A stretch of 64,000 bases of DNA from Cognatiluteimonas telluris (GCF_011320095.1 NZ_JAANOY010000004.1:1-64000); one strand, 5' to 3'; counted from the stretch's first letter, positions 9,159 to 17,868 are shown. Made by a program: numbers and translations. The notes: generated from the sequence alone by a model not told the origin.

Positions 9159-10402
9159 GCGACGCGCCCATGCCGCGGGTCGCGGTCATCGGCGGCGGCC
9201 CCGCCGGGTTGATGGCGGCCGAGACCGTGCGCGCCGCGGGCTTCGAGGTCGATCTGTTCGAGGCCAAGGGCTCGGTCGGACGCAAGTTCCTCATCGCCGG
9301 CAAGGGTGGGCTCAACCTCACCCATTCCGAAGCACGCCCCGCATTCGATGCGCGCTACGGCGCGCGCCAGGCACGGGTCGCGCGCTGGCTGGATGGATTC
9401 GACGGCGATGCGCTGCGCGGATGGGCGCGGGAGCTGGGGGTCGAGACCTACGTCGGCAGCTCGGGCCGCGTGTTCCCGATGGATCGCAAGGCGGCGCCGT
9501 TGCTGCGCGGCTGGGTGCGACGCCTGCGCGATGCCGGCGTGCGCTTCCATGTGCAGCATCGCTGGCTCGGCTGGGACGGACACGCGTTGCGCTTCGAAAC
9601 CCCTGCCGGCGACACGCGCGCCGCCGCCGATGCCGTCGTCCTGGCGCTCGGCGGTGGCAGCTGGCCGCAGCTGGGATCCGACGGCGCGTGGGTACCGATG
9701 CTGGGCGCGCATGGCGTCGACATCGCGTCGCTGCGGCCGTCCAACTGCGGCTTCGATATCGGTTGGAGCCCGCATTTCGCCGCGCGTCACGCCGGTGCGC
9801 CGTTGAAACCGGTGGTTGCGCACTGGCGCGATGCGGACGGGCGCGAGCAATCGCTGCAAGGCGAATGCGTCGTCACCGCAACGGGCATCGAAGGCAGTCT
9901 CTTCTACGCGCTATCGGCGCAGCTGCGCGATGCGATCGGCGAAGACGGCAGCGCCCTGCTCCACCTCGACCTCGCGCCAGGCCGCGACCTGCAGCGGCTC
10001 GAAGCCGCCCTGGACAAAGCGCGCGCGGGTCGTTCGCTCAGTGAGCATCTGCGTCGGCAGGCCGGCATCACCGGCGTCAAGGCTGCGCTGGTGTACGAAA
10101 TCCTCGGCCGCGATGCCGGCGACGACGTCGCGCGACTGGCGTCCATCATCAAGCGCCTGCCGCTGCGCCTGCTGCGCCCACGACCGGTGGCCGAAGCGAT
10201 CAGCAGCGCGGGTGGCGTGCGCCTGGAAGCGATGACGCCATCGCTGATGTTGTCCGCGATGCCCGGCGTGTTCTGCGCTGGCGAGATGCTGGACTGGGAA
10301 GCGCCGACCGGCGGCTACCTGCTGACCGCGTGTTTCGCCAGCGGCCGCATCGCCGGCCTGGGCGCTATCGACTGGCTCAGGGCGCATCCACCAGCGGCAT
10401 GA
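9155..10402 (+). CDS. TIGR03862-type flavoprotein, second HI0933-like gene
   Basis: This second FAD-dependent protein, 415 residues, is related to but distinct from its upstream neighbour. The nucleotide-binding GGGPAG lies at 13-18 and is followed by GRKFLIAGKGGLNLTHS, a Gly-Lys variant of the GGGRCN signature that marks the TIGR03862 branch. The C-terminus keeps the FAD loop (FCAGEMLDWEAPTGGYLL). Translation starts at GTG 9155, which shares GTGA with the upstream stop; an in-frame ATG at 9170 is the alternative. The 3' end overlaps the convergent trhO gene by 26 bases. Function is unknown. Co-translation with the first flavoprotein suggests a shared substrate or redox role. Confidence 0.88.
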   Translation: MSDAPMPRVAVIGGGPAGLMAAETVRAAGFEVDLFEAKGSVGRKFLIAGKGGLNLTHSEARPAFDARYGARQARVARWLDGFDGDALRGWARELGVETYVGSSGRVFPMDRKAAPLLRGWVRRLRDAGVRFHVQHRWLGWDGHALRFETPAGDTRAAADAVVLALGGGSWPQLGSDGAWVPMLGAHGVDIASLRPSNCGFDIGWSPHFAARHAGAPLKPVVAHWRDADGREQSLQGECVVTATGIEGSLFYALSAQLRDAIGEDGSALLHLDLAPGRDLQRLEAALDKARAGRSLSEHLRRQAGITGVKAALVYEILGRDAGDDVARLASIIKRLPLRLLRPRPVAEAISSAGGVRLEAMTPSLMLSAMPGVFCAGEMLDWEAPTGGYLLTACFASGRIAGLGAIDWLRAHPPAA

Positions 10403-11123
10403 GCGCGGGATCCAGCGCGACGCGCTCGTCGAAGACGAAGCAGCGCCCTTCGTAACCGGCACCGCCGACCTGCTCGAAGTAGCCAAGGATGCCGCCGTCC
10501 AGCTGCAGGACGTTGTCCATGCCGTCGCCCTGCAGCCACAACGCGGCCTTCTCGCAACGGATGCCACCGGTGCAGAAACTGACCACGGTGGCATCGCGCA
10601 AGGCCTCGCGATGTGGGGCGAGTGCCTCGGGCAACTCGGTGAAGTTGTCGATCGGCAGCGCCAGCGCCCCAGCGAACGTGCCGTGGGCGACTTCCTCGCG
10701 ATTGCGCGTGTCCAGCAGCACCAGCTGGCGGCCGTTGTCGTCGGCGCCGCGTTCGATCCAGCGCGCGAGCGTCCTTGGCGCCACCGTCGGTGCGCGGGCA
10801 TCCAGCGGCGAGGCGCCATCGCGGCGGAAGGCGATGATTTCCGGCTTGACCTTGGCCTTGAGCCGCGCGAACGGCTGCGCACGGCTCCAGCTTTCCTTCA
10901 CCCGGATGGAACCCAATCGGGGGTCGGCGCGCAGCGTGTCGAGGAAGCTCCGCACCTGCGGCTCGTCGCCGGCCAGGAACAGGTTGATCCCCTCGCCGGC
11001 CACCAGGATCGTGCCGCGCAGGCCCAGCGCAGCGGCTCGTCCGTGCAACGTCTCGGCCAGCGCAGCCGGCTCATCGATGCGGACGAAATGGTAGGCAGCG
11101 AGATTGAGCAGCATGCGCACCAT
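10377..11123 (-). CDS. trhO: tRNA uridine(34) hydroxylase TrhO
   Basis: This rhodanese-related protein of 248 residues (YceA/UPF0176 family) makes 5-hydroxyuridine at the wobble position of tRNAs in an oxygen-dependent reaction. The N-terminal acylphosphatase-like domain contains GTILVAGEGINLFLAG (37-52). The rhodanese domain carries the active-site CTGGIRCEKA with Cys184 and Cys190. The start is ATG 11123 or ATG 11114 (MLLNLAAYHF), with little to choose between them. The 3' end overlaps the convergent flavoprotein gene by 26 bases. A REP-like repeat lies 11 bases upstream of the start. Confidence 0.93.
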   Translation of the reverse strand: MVRMLLNLAAYHFVRIDEPAALAETLHGRAAALGLRGTILVAGEGINLFLAGDEPQVRSFLDTLRADPRLGSIRVKESWSRAQPFARLKAKVKPEIIAFRRDGASPLDARAPTVAPRTLARWIERGADDNGRQLVLLDTRNREEVAHGTFAGALALPIDNFTELPEALAPHREALRDATVVSFCTGGIRCEKAALWLQGDGMDNVLQLDGGILGYFEQVGGAGYEGRCFVFDERVALDPALMPLVDAP

Positions 11124-11134
11124 TTTAGCGTCCG

Positions 11135-11220
11135 GTAGGAGCGGCTTCAGCCGCGAGCTCTTCGAGCGCTTGCCAGCACCATTCCAGGCGAAGACCTCGC
11201 GGCTGAAGCCCCGCTCCTAC
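11135..11220. repeat. REP/BIME-like inverted repeat, copy 2
   Basis: The left arm GTAGGAGCGGCTTCAGCCGC (from 11135) is matched by an inverted right arm ending in CCGCTCCTAC at 11220. The right arm has one extra C, making CCCCGCTCC. It fills the gap between the ddaH stop and the trhO start, both on the minus strand. Confidence 0.88.
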
Positions 11221-11247
11221 GAAAAAACGGATCCGGCTTCCGATGCG

Positions 11248-12009
11248 TCAGGAATCGAAGACCAGGCTGCAGCAGGTCACCGCGCCTTCGGCTTTCTGCA
11301 GTTCCGAGATGTCGACCGGCACGACGTCGATGCCGGCATCCTCGAGCCGTCGCCGCGTGCGCGGGAAGCAGGCCGGGTGGATCACGCTGCCGCCGATGCG
11401 CAACGCGTTGGCGGCATGCGCCTCCTCCGGGTCGACTTCGATCAGGCGGTAGCCGGCGAAGAAACCCGCGTCGACCCACGCCGGCTGCACCAGCAGGACG
11501 CCATCGGCCACCTGCGTGACCGCGGATTTCAGGTGCAGGCACTCGCGCGTCGGAACCGCGACGACCTGGAAACCAAAGCGCGCAAGCAACGCACGCAGCT
11601 GTGCGATCCCATCGCTGTTGCTGCGCGCGCCATGGCCGACGTAGACCGTGCCGCCGACCACCAGCACGTCGCCACCGTCGAGCGTGCCGGGCGCCTCGAT
11701 CCGCAGCAGCGGGCGCCAGGACTGCAGCACGTCGGCGACCGACGCGCCTTCGTCCCGCCGCGACGCCGCTCCGGGGCGCGTCATGACCGCGACCTCCGGC
11801 AATACGATGGCGACATCCTCGACGAAGACCGCGTCGGGCATGTGCGCCTGCGCCGGCAGCGCGACGACGCGGCAGCCGAGCGATGCAAGGGCGTGCCGGT
11901 AGGCCTCGTGCTGGGCGACCGCGCGCTCGACATCGATGGGTTCGCGCGAGACGAAGGAGAGTTCGCAACCGGCCAGGCTCGGGCTGACATCACGGGTGAT
12001 GGCGATCAT
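11248..12009 (-). CDS. ddaH: Dimethylarginine dimethylaminohydrolase (DDAH) family
   Basis: This member of the amidinotransferase/deiminase superfamily is predicted to hydrolyse methylated arginine to citrulline plus a methylamine. Visible landmarks, numbered from ATG 12009, are DAVFVEDVA (substrate loop), the acidic residue in TLDGGDVL (Asp111), the catalytic His in CLHLKSA (159) and the nucleophilic Cys in TCCSL near the C-terminus (246). The resulting 253 residues match the roughly 254 of the Pseudomonas enzyme. A longer reading from TTG 12063 adds 18 residues of unlikely sequence. Related agmatine or arginine deiminases differ around the LDGGD loop, so DDAH is favoured but substrate choice is not proven. 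Confidence 0.85.
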   Translation of the reverse strand: MIAITRDVSPSLAGCELSFVSREPIDVERAVAQHEAYRHALASLGCRVVALPAQAHMPDAVFVEDVAIVLPEVAVMTRPGAASRRDEGASVADVLQSWRPLLRIEAPGTLDGGDVLVVGGTVYVGHGARSNSDGIAQLRALLARFGFQVVAVPTRECLHLKSAVTQVADGVLLVQPAWVDAGFFAGYRLIEVDPEEAHAANALRIGGSVIHPACFPRTRRRLEDAGIDVVPVDISELQKAEGAVTCCSLVFDS

Positions 12010-12090
12010 CGTGCCTGGCCCAGCCACGAGGAGTGGGTTGTCGGGGGCGTTTTCATCGGCCAAGCGTAGCCGAGCCGCGGTCGCCGCGCG

Positions 12091-12696
12091 CTACCAGCGG
12101 CCCGGATCGGGCCTGACCCGGAACGCGCAGCTGATCCGCGGACCCACGGGCGTGGCGAGCTTGGGAATGCCATGGTCGAAATGCAGCTGCGAGGCATGGC
12201 TCATCACCAACAGGCTGCCCGGCTCCAGGTCCAGGCGCCACGCGCGACGCTTGCCCCCGGCAACCGACGGCTGCTTCTCACGGATGTCCATCCGTCGGGC
12301 GGCGCCCAGCGAAAGCAGGACGATGGGATGGCCGGGGACGATGCCGTGCAGCTTGTCGTTGTGCGGGGCGACGCTGTCGCGGCCGTCGCGGTAGTAGTTG
12401 AGGCCGACGTGGTTGAATTCGACGCCGGTCGCCTCGCCCACGGCGCATGCCGCCTCGCGCAGCGCGTCCGGCAGCGATGGACTTGCCAGCGCGAAGCCGC
12501 CGGTCAGCCGCGGCACGTCGACGACGCGGTCGTACATCGGCCGCCGCTGGGCATGCCAGCCGACGGCGTCGCGGATCTGCTCGAACCACCGCGACGCGCA
12601 CGCGGCATCCACCGCATCGGGCAGGTAGCGGATCCCGCCCTCGGCATCCTCGGCCAGGACGCGTGGCTCGGCGGCGAACAGGGCGTTCTGCGACAT
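12091..12696 (-). CDS. alkB: AlkB-type 2-oxoglutarate/Fe(II) dioxygenase
   Basis: This non-haem iron dioxygenase of 201 residues is of the class that demethylates alkylated bases. The iron ligands are His112 and Asp114 in APHNDK and His175 in FDHGIPK. Arg187 and Arg193 in RISCAFRVR are the 2-oxoglutarate contacts. NYYRDGRDSVAPHND is the characteristic nucleotide-recognition loop. It resembles the ALKBH2/3-like bacterial group more than classical E. coli AlkB, since it lacks the longer N-terminus. It lies in a leftward run with the DDAH and methyltransferase genes, separated by gaps of 80-90 bases, so co-transcription is uncertain. An ada gene or other adaptive-response gene is not nearby. Confidence 0.9.
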   Translation of the reverse strand: MSQNALFAAEPRVLAEDAEGGIRYLPDAVDAACASRWFEQIRDAVGWHAQRRPMYDRVVDVPRLTGGFALASPSLPDALREAACAVGEATGVEFNHVGLNYYRDGRDSVAPHNDKLHGIVPGHPIVLLSLGAARRMDIREKQPSVAGGKRRAWRLDLEPGSLLVMSHASQLHFDHGIPKLATPVGPRISCAFRVRPDPGRW

Positions 12697-12787
12697 CCCG
12701 CCACTGTGGGGCTGGCGCTTCGCAGATCCTGCGATGGCCGCGCTCGCCGGCAGGCGCGTTCAGCGCGGTGTCAGCACGCTGACCGGT

Positions 12788-13621
12788 TCAGGCGGCCTTG
12801 CGTCCCGACACGACAGGCACATGCCAGACCGCGTATTGCGGCGGGGTCAGGATGGCGTCGATCATGTGGTCGAATTCGCGTCGCACCACGTCAACCTCGC
12901 GTCCGCCGGCGGTGGCCAGCGATTCGGTGTAGCCGTCGCGCCAGGCGCCGATGATGCCGGCGAAGGTTTCGCGCGCGACCCGCAGCGTGTCGACGATGAC
13001 GTAGTCGATCGCGATGCCGGAATAGCCGGCCTGCTGCAGCAGCGTCGGCGAGTGGCGGCCGATGCGGCCGTCGCAGCCGATGCTGGCGAGGAAGCCGATC
13101 GCGTCGCGGTTCCAGAAGCGGTCCGGGTCGAAGCCGTCCTCGCGCGGCAGCGCCGGGAACTGCAGCATCCCGTAATCCTCCGACAGCAGGTGCAGCCACC
13201 CACCAGGCTTGAGTACCCGGGTGATCTCGGCCAGTACCAGGCCGAAGTCCGGCACCGCCTGCGACATGTGCCGGCAGACCACCAGGTCGAGGCTGGCATC
13301 GGCGATATCGAGCGCGAAGGCGTCGCCCTGCGCGTAGGCGATGCGATCGCCGAACGCCGTGCTGTCGCGACGCGCGCGTGCGAGGTTGTTTTCGAGGATG
13401 TCGATGCCGAGCAGCGAGGCCTGCGGATAACGCTCGGCGAGGCGGCGCGTGATCTCGCCGGTGCCGCAGCCCAGGTCGAGGATGCGCAGCGCGCCGGACA
13501 GCCGGTAGCGGTCGAACAGGGCCTGCTCCTGCGGCCAGATCGCCTGCGCCTGGTGCGCCAGGTTGCGCGCCATCGACTCGTCGCCCATCTGTTCGGCCTG
13601 CGGATTGCGCTCTGACTTCAT
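12788..13621 (-). CDS. Class I SAM-dependent methyltransferase
   Basis: The 277-residue protein has a Rossmann-type methyltransferase core: motif I ILDLGCGTGE (47-56), the acidic LLGID loop, a QGDAFALD motif and a VLKPGGWLHLL post-I strand. The C-terminal third (a helical region with NRDAIGFLASIG and AGYSGIAIDY) resembles small-molecule methyltransferases of the UbiE/Methyltransf_25 type. No rRNA or tRNA recognition domain is visible. It begins 27 bases before the stop of the upstream transporter gene on the same strand, so the two may be co-expressed. The substrate is unknown. Confidence 0.82.
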   Translation of the reverse strand: MKSERNPQAEQMGDESMARNLAHQAQAIWPQEQALFDRYRLSGALRILDLGCGTGEITRRLAERYPQASLLGIDILENNLARARRDSTAFGDRIAYAQGDAFALDIADASLDLVVCRHMSQAVPDFGLVLAEITRVLKPGGWLHLLSEDYGMLQFPALPREDGFDPDRFWNRDAIGFLASIGCDGRIGRHSPTLLQQAGYSGIAIDYVIVDTLRVARETFAGIIGAWRDGYTESLATAGGREVDVVRREFDHMIDAILTPPQYAVWHVPVVSGRKAA

Positions 13622-13648
13622 CGGATGGCGTCCTGTCGTATCGAAGCG

Positions 13649-14971
13649 TCAATCATGCTCCGGCTTGACCGTGAGCAATGCGAACAAGGTCAGCAGCGCC
13701 GCGGCCGAGAGGTAATAGCCCACCGATTGCAGGCCATGCCGCGTCGCCAGCCAGGTGGCGATGTACGGCGCGACCGAGGCGCCGAGGATGCCCGACAGGT
13801 TGAAGCACAGCGACGAGCCGGTGTAGCGCACGGCGGCCGGGAACATCTGCGCCAGCAGCGTCCCGATCGGGCCGTAGGTCAGCCCGGTGAGCGTCATCCC
13901 GATCGCGAGGAAGACCAGCGCCTCGCCGGGACTGGCGGAAACGAACAACGGCGCGAAGACCAGCCCGTAAACGCCGATCGCCACCGTCGCCACCAGCATC
14001 GCGCCACGGCTGCCGATGCGCCGGGCGAGCACCGCCGACAGCGGGATCGCCCCGGCAAAGCACACCACCGCGGCCATTTCCAGCCAAAGGAACTGCTCGC
14101 GCGAATACCCCAGTCGCGACGTACCCCAGCTCATCGCGAACACCGACACCAGGTAGAACACCAGGAAGGTCGCGATCGATCCGAAAGTGCCCGCGAGCAG
14201 CGTGCGTGGATGGCGCACGAAGACCTCCCGCATCGGCAGGCGGACGCGTTGCTCGCGATCGATCACGCGTTGGAATTCCGGGGTTTCGTTGATGCGCAGC
14301 CGGATCCACAGCCCGACGGCGACCAGCACCGCGCTGCCGATGAACGGCAGGCGCCAGCCCCACGACAGGAACGCGCGGTCGTCCAGCGTCGCCGACATGA
14401 GCAGGAAGGTGCCGTTGGCGAGGAAGAACCCCAGGGGCGCGCCGAGTTGCGGAAACATCCCGAACCACGCGCGCTTTCCCGGTGGCGCGTTCTCGGTGGC
14501 CAGCAGCACGGCGCCGCCCCACTCGCCGCCCAGGCCCAGGCCCTGGCCGAGCCGGCACAAGGCCAGCAGCACCGGCGCGGGGACGCCGATGCTCGCGTAG
14601 CCCGGCAGCAGGCCGATCACCACCGTCGACACGCCCATCGTCAGCAGCGCCGCGACCAGCGTCGCCTTGCGGCCGACGCGGTCGCCGAAGTGCCCGAACA
14701 GCGCCGAGCCCACGGGACGGGCGACGAACGCCAGCGCAAAAGTCGCGAACGACTGCAGGATGGCGGTAGTCGGATCACTGCCGGGGAAAAACAGCTGCGG
14801 GAATACCAGCACCGCCGCGGTGGCGTAGCTGTAGAAGTCGAAGAACTCGATCGTGGTTCCGATCAGGCTCGCGAACAGCACCCGGCCGGTGGCGTTGGCC
14901 GGCGCCATGCCATCCGCGTTCAAACCGGCGCCTGCAATGGATTGATTGGACTTCCCCTTGTCATTCGCCAC
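13649..14971 (-). CDS. MFS transporter, metabolite:H+ symporter type
   Basis: This 12-helix major-facilitator protein has the metabolite:H+ symporter signature. It starts LFASLIGTTIEFFDFYSYA, the loop 2-3 motif GHFGDRVGRKATL is intact, and LLALCRLGQGLGLGGEWGG marks TM4. Helices continue to YYLSAAALLTLFALL at the C-terminus. Relatives move dicarboxylates, shikimate, proline/betaine or similar organic acids and zwitterions by proton symport; the substrate here cannot be read. The frame is open further upstream. I take GTG 14971 (VANDKGKS, 440 residues) as start, and ATG 14908 (MAPANATGR) is an equally sensible alternative. About 210 bases separate it from the divergent exported-protein gene. 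Confidence 0.85.
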   Translation of the reverse strand: MANDKGKSNQSIAGAGLNADGMAPANATGRVLFASLIGTTIEFFDFYSYATAAVLVFPQLFFPGSDPTTAILQSFATFALAFVARPVGSALFGHFGDRVGRKATLVAALLTMGVSTVVIGLLPGYASIGVPAPVLLALCRLGQGLGLGGEWGGAVLLATENAPPGKRAWFGMFPQLGAPLGFFLANGTFLLMSATLDDRAFLSWGWRLPFIGSAVLVAVGLWIRLRINETPEFQRVIDREQRVRLPMREVFVRHPRTLLAGTFGSIATFLVFYLVSVFAMSWGTSRLGYSREQFLWLEMAAVVCFAGAIPLSAVLARRIGSRGAMLVATVAIGVYGLVFAPLFVSASPGEALVFLAIGMTLTGLTYGPIGTLLAQMFPAAVRYTGSSLCFNLSGILGASVAPYIATWLATRHGLQSVGYYLSAAALLTLFALLTVKPEHD

Positions 14972-15182
14972 CCCGTGGTTCGTGGGCTGAACGCTTCCCC
15001 GCGCGCATCCAGCGGGCGATTCTGCCATCCGGCGCCGGCATGGCGCACGCCGCATGGCCGGATGCCTTCGACCGCCAATACGGGACATGAATGGGGCCGG
15101 CCGGACTCAGATGTCGTTAAGTCCCGCGGCCGTGTAGTGCATCCCGAGGCAGGAATCGCCTGCCCGCGACCACGAGGACGCC

Positions 15183-16532
15183 ATGAATATTTCCAGCGCA
15201 CATCGCACCGCGGTCTCGCTCGCCATCGGCGCCGCACTTGCTTTCGGCATGGGTGCGCCCGCCCTGGCGCGCGACAACCCCGGCAATCCGCATGGCCATG
15301 CAGCGGCCCACCCGGCGTCCACGGCGCAGGATGAGCGCGGGGACGCGCGCAAGGCACGCCAGCAGGCCGCGACCCGTCAGCGCGAACAGGCACAGGCGCG
15401 CGCTGATCGCGAGCGCGCCGAGCAATCGCAGGCACGCGAGCACGCGGCGCAGGCCCGGGCCGAGCGTGCGCTAGCCAACCAGCGCCAGGCCCATGAGCGT
15501 GCCCAGGCCGCTCAGGCGCGGGCCGAACGCGCACGCGCTGAGGCCAGCCAGCGACAGGCGCAGGTGCGCCGCTCACAGGCCGAGCGTGCCCGAGCCATCA
15601 CCGAGCAGGCACGCGCCCGCGACGCTGCACGACGTGCGGACAGCCAGCGTGCAGCGGCGCAGCAGCGTGCGGCCGCCGCACGCGCCACCAGCGCACGCGC
15701 CACGGCCGAGCGGGCCCGTGCAGACACGCAACGCGAGCGCGCCGAACGTGAGCGCGATGCGGTGCACGCGCCTGCCGAGCGGCATGCCGCGCAGATCCAT
15801 CATGCCGATGCCGTGCGCCTGCCTGGCACGCGGGTCTCCGAACCGCGCAAGGTCGACGCCGTGCGCGACCGGATCTACCGCGAGCAGGATCGCCAGCGCG
15901 ATCTCGACCGCGCCCGGCAGCAGCGGCTGAGCCAACAGGAGCAGCAGCGACTGGTCGAACGCCAGCGCCAGCAGGCCCAGGAGTACCACCGTCGCTTCGA
16001 AGCGCGCCAGGCACTGGAACGCCAGCACGCCGCGCGCCTGCAGCGCGAACACCGCCTGGCCCAGTACCGCTACCAGCAGCGGTACGACCAGCGCCTGCGT
16101 GAACAACGCGCGCGGATGGAATCCCGGCGCTGGAACTACGCCAACGATCCGTACTTCTACACCCCGGCCAGCTATCGCTACTCGTGGGGCGGCAACTGGT
16201 ACCAGACCAACCGCTACGGCGCCGACCTGCTGCGCCAGGCGATCAACTACGGATATGGCGAAGGCCTGCGCGCGGGCCGTGCCGATCGCATGGACCGCTG
16301 GCACGGCGATTACCGTAGTTCGTACGCCTACCAGGATGCGAACTACGGCTACGCTGGCTATTACGTGAGCCAGCCGGAATACAACTACTATTTTCGCCAG
16401 GGCTTCCAGCGCGGCTACGAGGACGGCTACTACCGCCGTGACCGGTACGGCCGCTATGACGACAACTACGACAGCGCCAACATCCTGCAGGCGGTCCTGG
16501 CCGTGATCCTGAACCTACAGCCGTTGGGCTGA
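15183..16532 (+). CDS. Exported Arg/Ala/Gln-rich helical protein with Tyr-rich tail
   Basis: The 449-residue product begins with a Sec signal peptide (hydrophobic core VSLAIGAALAFGMGAPALA, likely cut after residue 29). A His/Pro-rich linker follows. About 300 residues are then dominated by Ala, Arg, Gln and Glu in AQARAERARA-like strings, predicting a long single helix or coiled coil. From about 335 the composition switches to Tyr, Asn, Gly, Arg and Asp (YSWGGNWYQTNRYGADLLRQAINYGYGEGLRAG), ending in a short hydrophobic ILQAVLAVILNLQPLG. I know no named family for the whole. The C-terminal Tyr/Arg part resembles uncharacterised periplasmic proteins of Xanthomonadaceae. It is monocistronic: ribosome site GAGG before ATG, strong terminator after the stop. 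Confidence 0.72.
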   Translation: MNISSAHRTAVSLAIGAALAFGMGAPALARDNPGNPHGHAAAHPASTAQDERGDARKARQQAATRQREQAQARADRERAEQSQAREHAAQARAERALANQRQAHERAQAAQARAERARAEASQRQAQVRRSQAERARAITEQARARDAARRADSQRAAAQQRAAAARATSARATAERARADTQRERAERERDAVHAPAERHAAQIHHADAVRLPGTRVSEPRKVDAVRDRIYREQDRQRDLDRARQQRLSQQEQQRLVERQRQQAQEYHRRFEARQALERQHAARLQREHRLAQYRYQQRYDQRLREQRARMESRRWNYANDPYFYTPASYRYSWGGNWYQTNRYGADLLRQAINYGYGEGLRAGRADRMDRWHGDYRSSYAYQDANYGYAGYYVSQPEYNYYFRQGFQRGYEDGYYRRDRYGRYDDNYDSANILQAVLAVILNLQPLG

Positions 16533-16548
16533 TCGCTAACTCGTTACA

Positions 16549-16583
16549 ATGGCGCGCGGACCACACCCGCGCGCCATTTCTTT
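16549..16583 (+). terminator. Strong Rho-independent terminator
   Basis: A perfect 11-bp stem, ATGGCGCGCGG (16549-16559) with CCGCGCGCCAT (16567-16577), has a 7-nt loop and is followed by TTCTTT. It lies 16 bases after the stop of the exported Arg-rich protein. Confidence 0.9.
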
Positions 16584-16712
16584 ATCCGGCAGTCGCAGCG
16601 CGAGCCGCGCCCTCCTCCGCCCGCTCGACAACCGACGGCAGCCCGCAAGCTTGTCCATCCCACACCCCTCGTTCGTCCTCCCCGCCGCCGCTTCGACAGC
16701 GATCGGCCAGCC

Positions 16713-17072
16713 ATGAGCGCGGACTACAGCCACGACACGGACGATACCGACGACAGCGCCGTCAACATCGATCCCGGCGTGTCCTGCCAGGGTTGCGATG
16801 CCGTGTGCTGCCGCCTCACGGTCGTGGTGATGCCCGACGACATCGTGCCCCGGCACCTGGTTGAGCGCACCGCGAAAGGACTTGAAGTCATGGCGCGCGA
16901 CGAGGAAGGCTGGTGCGTGGCCGTCGACCATCGGCACATGCACTGCAGCATCTACGACCAGCGGCCTGCCATCTGCCGCAAGTTCGCGATGGGAAGCGAG
17001 CACTGCCGCAGTGAGCGCTCGGCATACCGGGAGCTCGTGGCTCTCGGCATTCCGCTGACGGTTGTCGGCTGA
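16713..17072 (+). CDS. YkgJ-family cysteine-cluster protein
   Basis: The 119-residue protein carries the YkgJ/UPF0153 signature: CQGCDAVCC with Cys25, 28, 32 and 33, then further Cys in GWC, MHCSIY, AICRKF and EHC. The acidic N-terminus (DTDDTDDSA) is disordered. The family probably binds a metal ion or iron-sulfur cluster; its physiological role is not established. CxxCxxxCC together with IYDQRPAICRKF is diagnostic. The start at 16713 is the first ATG ahead of the domain. A weak hairpin (TGATCG/CGATCA, 17076-17092) followed by a pyrimidine tract may end the transcript. Confidence 0.88.
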   Translation: MSADYSHDTDDTDDSAVNIDPGVSCQGCDAVCCRLTVVVMPDDIVPRHLVERTAKGLEVMARDEEGWCVAVDHRHMHCSIYDQRPAICRKFAMGSEHCRSERSAYRELVALGIPLTVVG

Positions 17073-17228
17073 GCATGATCGATCCGCGATCATCCTTCTT
17101 TTCGAAAGCGCCCCAGGGCTACGCCCCGTAGCCCGGTCAAGCGCAGCGCGCCCGGGACCGTCGCCACCGCGACCTCGATCTCGTCATCGGCGACCACGTT
17201 CCCGCGGCGGATGGCCTGGCGCGAAGCG

Positions 17229-17597
17229 CTAGTGATGCATCAACAGCAGCGGCACCAGTGCGACGAGCCCCAGCAGCGCCAGGATGGCCAACAGGGTCAA
17301 CACCACGCGCGCAGGTTCGCGGCGCAGCGTCGATGCAAACGTCTCGGCGCTGCCCTCCTGCACGGCCGTGGCGCGTTCGGCACGCGCGCGCTCGCGCCGC
17401 TGCACCTGGTAGTCCGCCATCAGCGCCTTGGCGCGCGCGAGATCCCGGTCGTGGGTCACCCAGATGCCACCGTAGGAAATCCCCCAGCGCAAAGGATGCG
17501 TCTCATAGAACTCGATGCCGTGCGTGCCGAGCATCGCCCGCACGTCCTCGACTTCATCCTCGAGCACCATCCGCAGGTTGAGCAGCAACTTGGACAT
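17229..17597 (-). CDS. DUF6164 family membrane-anchored protein
   Basis: This 122-residue protein has a soluble N-terminal domain (SKLLLNLRMVLEDEVEDVRAML, then FYETHPLRWGISYGGIWV). A basic, Arg/Ala-rich helix and one C-terminal membrane helix (VVLTLLAILALLGLVALVPLLL) follow. The N-terminal part is the conserved DUF6164 module found in gamma- and betaproteobacteria. It likely exposes this domain to the cytoplasm through a C-terminal anchor. No function is known. Its start is 44 bases from a REP-like repeat that separates it from the divergent phosphodiesterase gene. Confidence 0.82.
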   Translation of the reverse strand: MSKLLLNLRMVLEDEVEDVRAMLGTHGIEFYETHPLRWGISYGGIWVTHDRDLARAKALMADYQVQRRERARAERATAVQEGSAETFASTLRREPARVVLTLLAILALLGLVALVPLLLMHH

Positions 17598-17640
17598 GCG
17601 GCGATTCTAGCGCGGCAGCCGGGCGCCTTCCGAACCCACG

Positions 17641-17755
17641 GCAGGAGCGGCTTCAGCCGCGAGCTTTTTACGCATGCACGCCAGCGCGCCTGCCGTCACC
17701 GGCCCTGTTTGCGTTCCAGACCTTCGAAAGGGCTCGCGGCTGAAGCCGCTCCTGC
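17641..17755. repeat. REP/BIME-like inverted repeat, copy 3
   Basis: GCAGGAGCGGCTTCAGCCGC (from 17641) and an inverted partner ending GCCGCTCCTGC at 17755 enclose about 60 bases, a longer spacer than in the other two copies. Unlike the others it sits between divergent genes, inside what should be a promoter region. Confidence 0.88.
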
Positions 17756-17868
17756 CAAGGGCATGTTCGAAGCTTCCCAAAGCATGTTCGGAGGGCATGT
17801 CCACGCCGGCCCATGCACGCAGCGGCCTCACCTGCTGTTGGCGAGAATGCAGTCGAGAAGGAGAGTCC

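Noticed and set aside
13625-15334. A 569-codon plus-strand frame opposite the MFS transporter
   Set aside because: The opposite strand has twelve hydrophobic helices and family motifs; this frame is hydrophilic noise.
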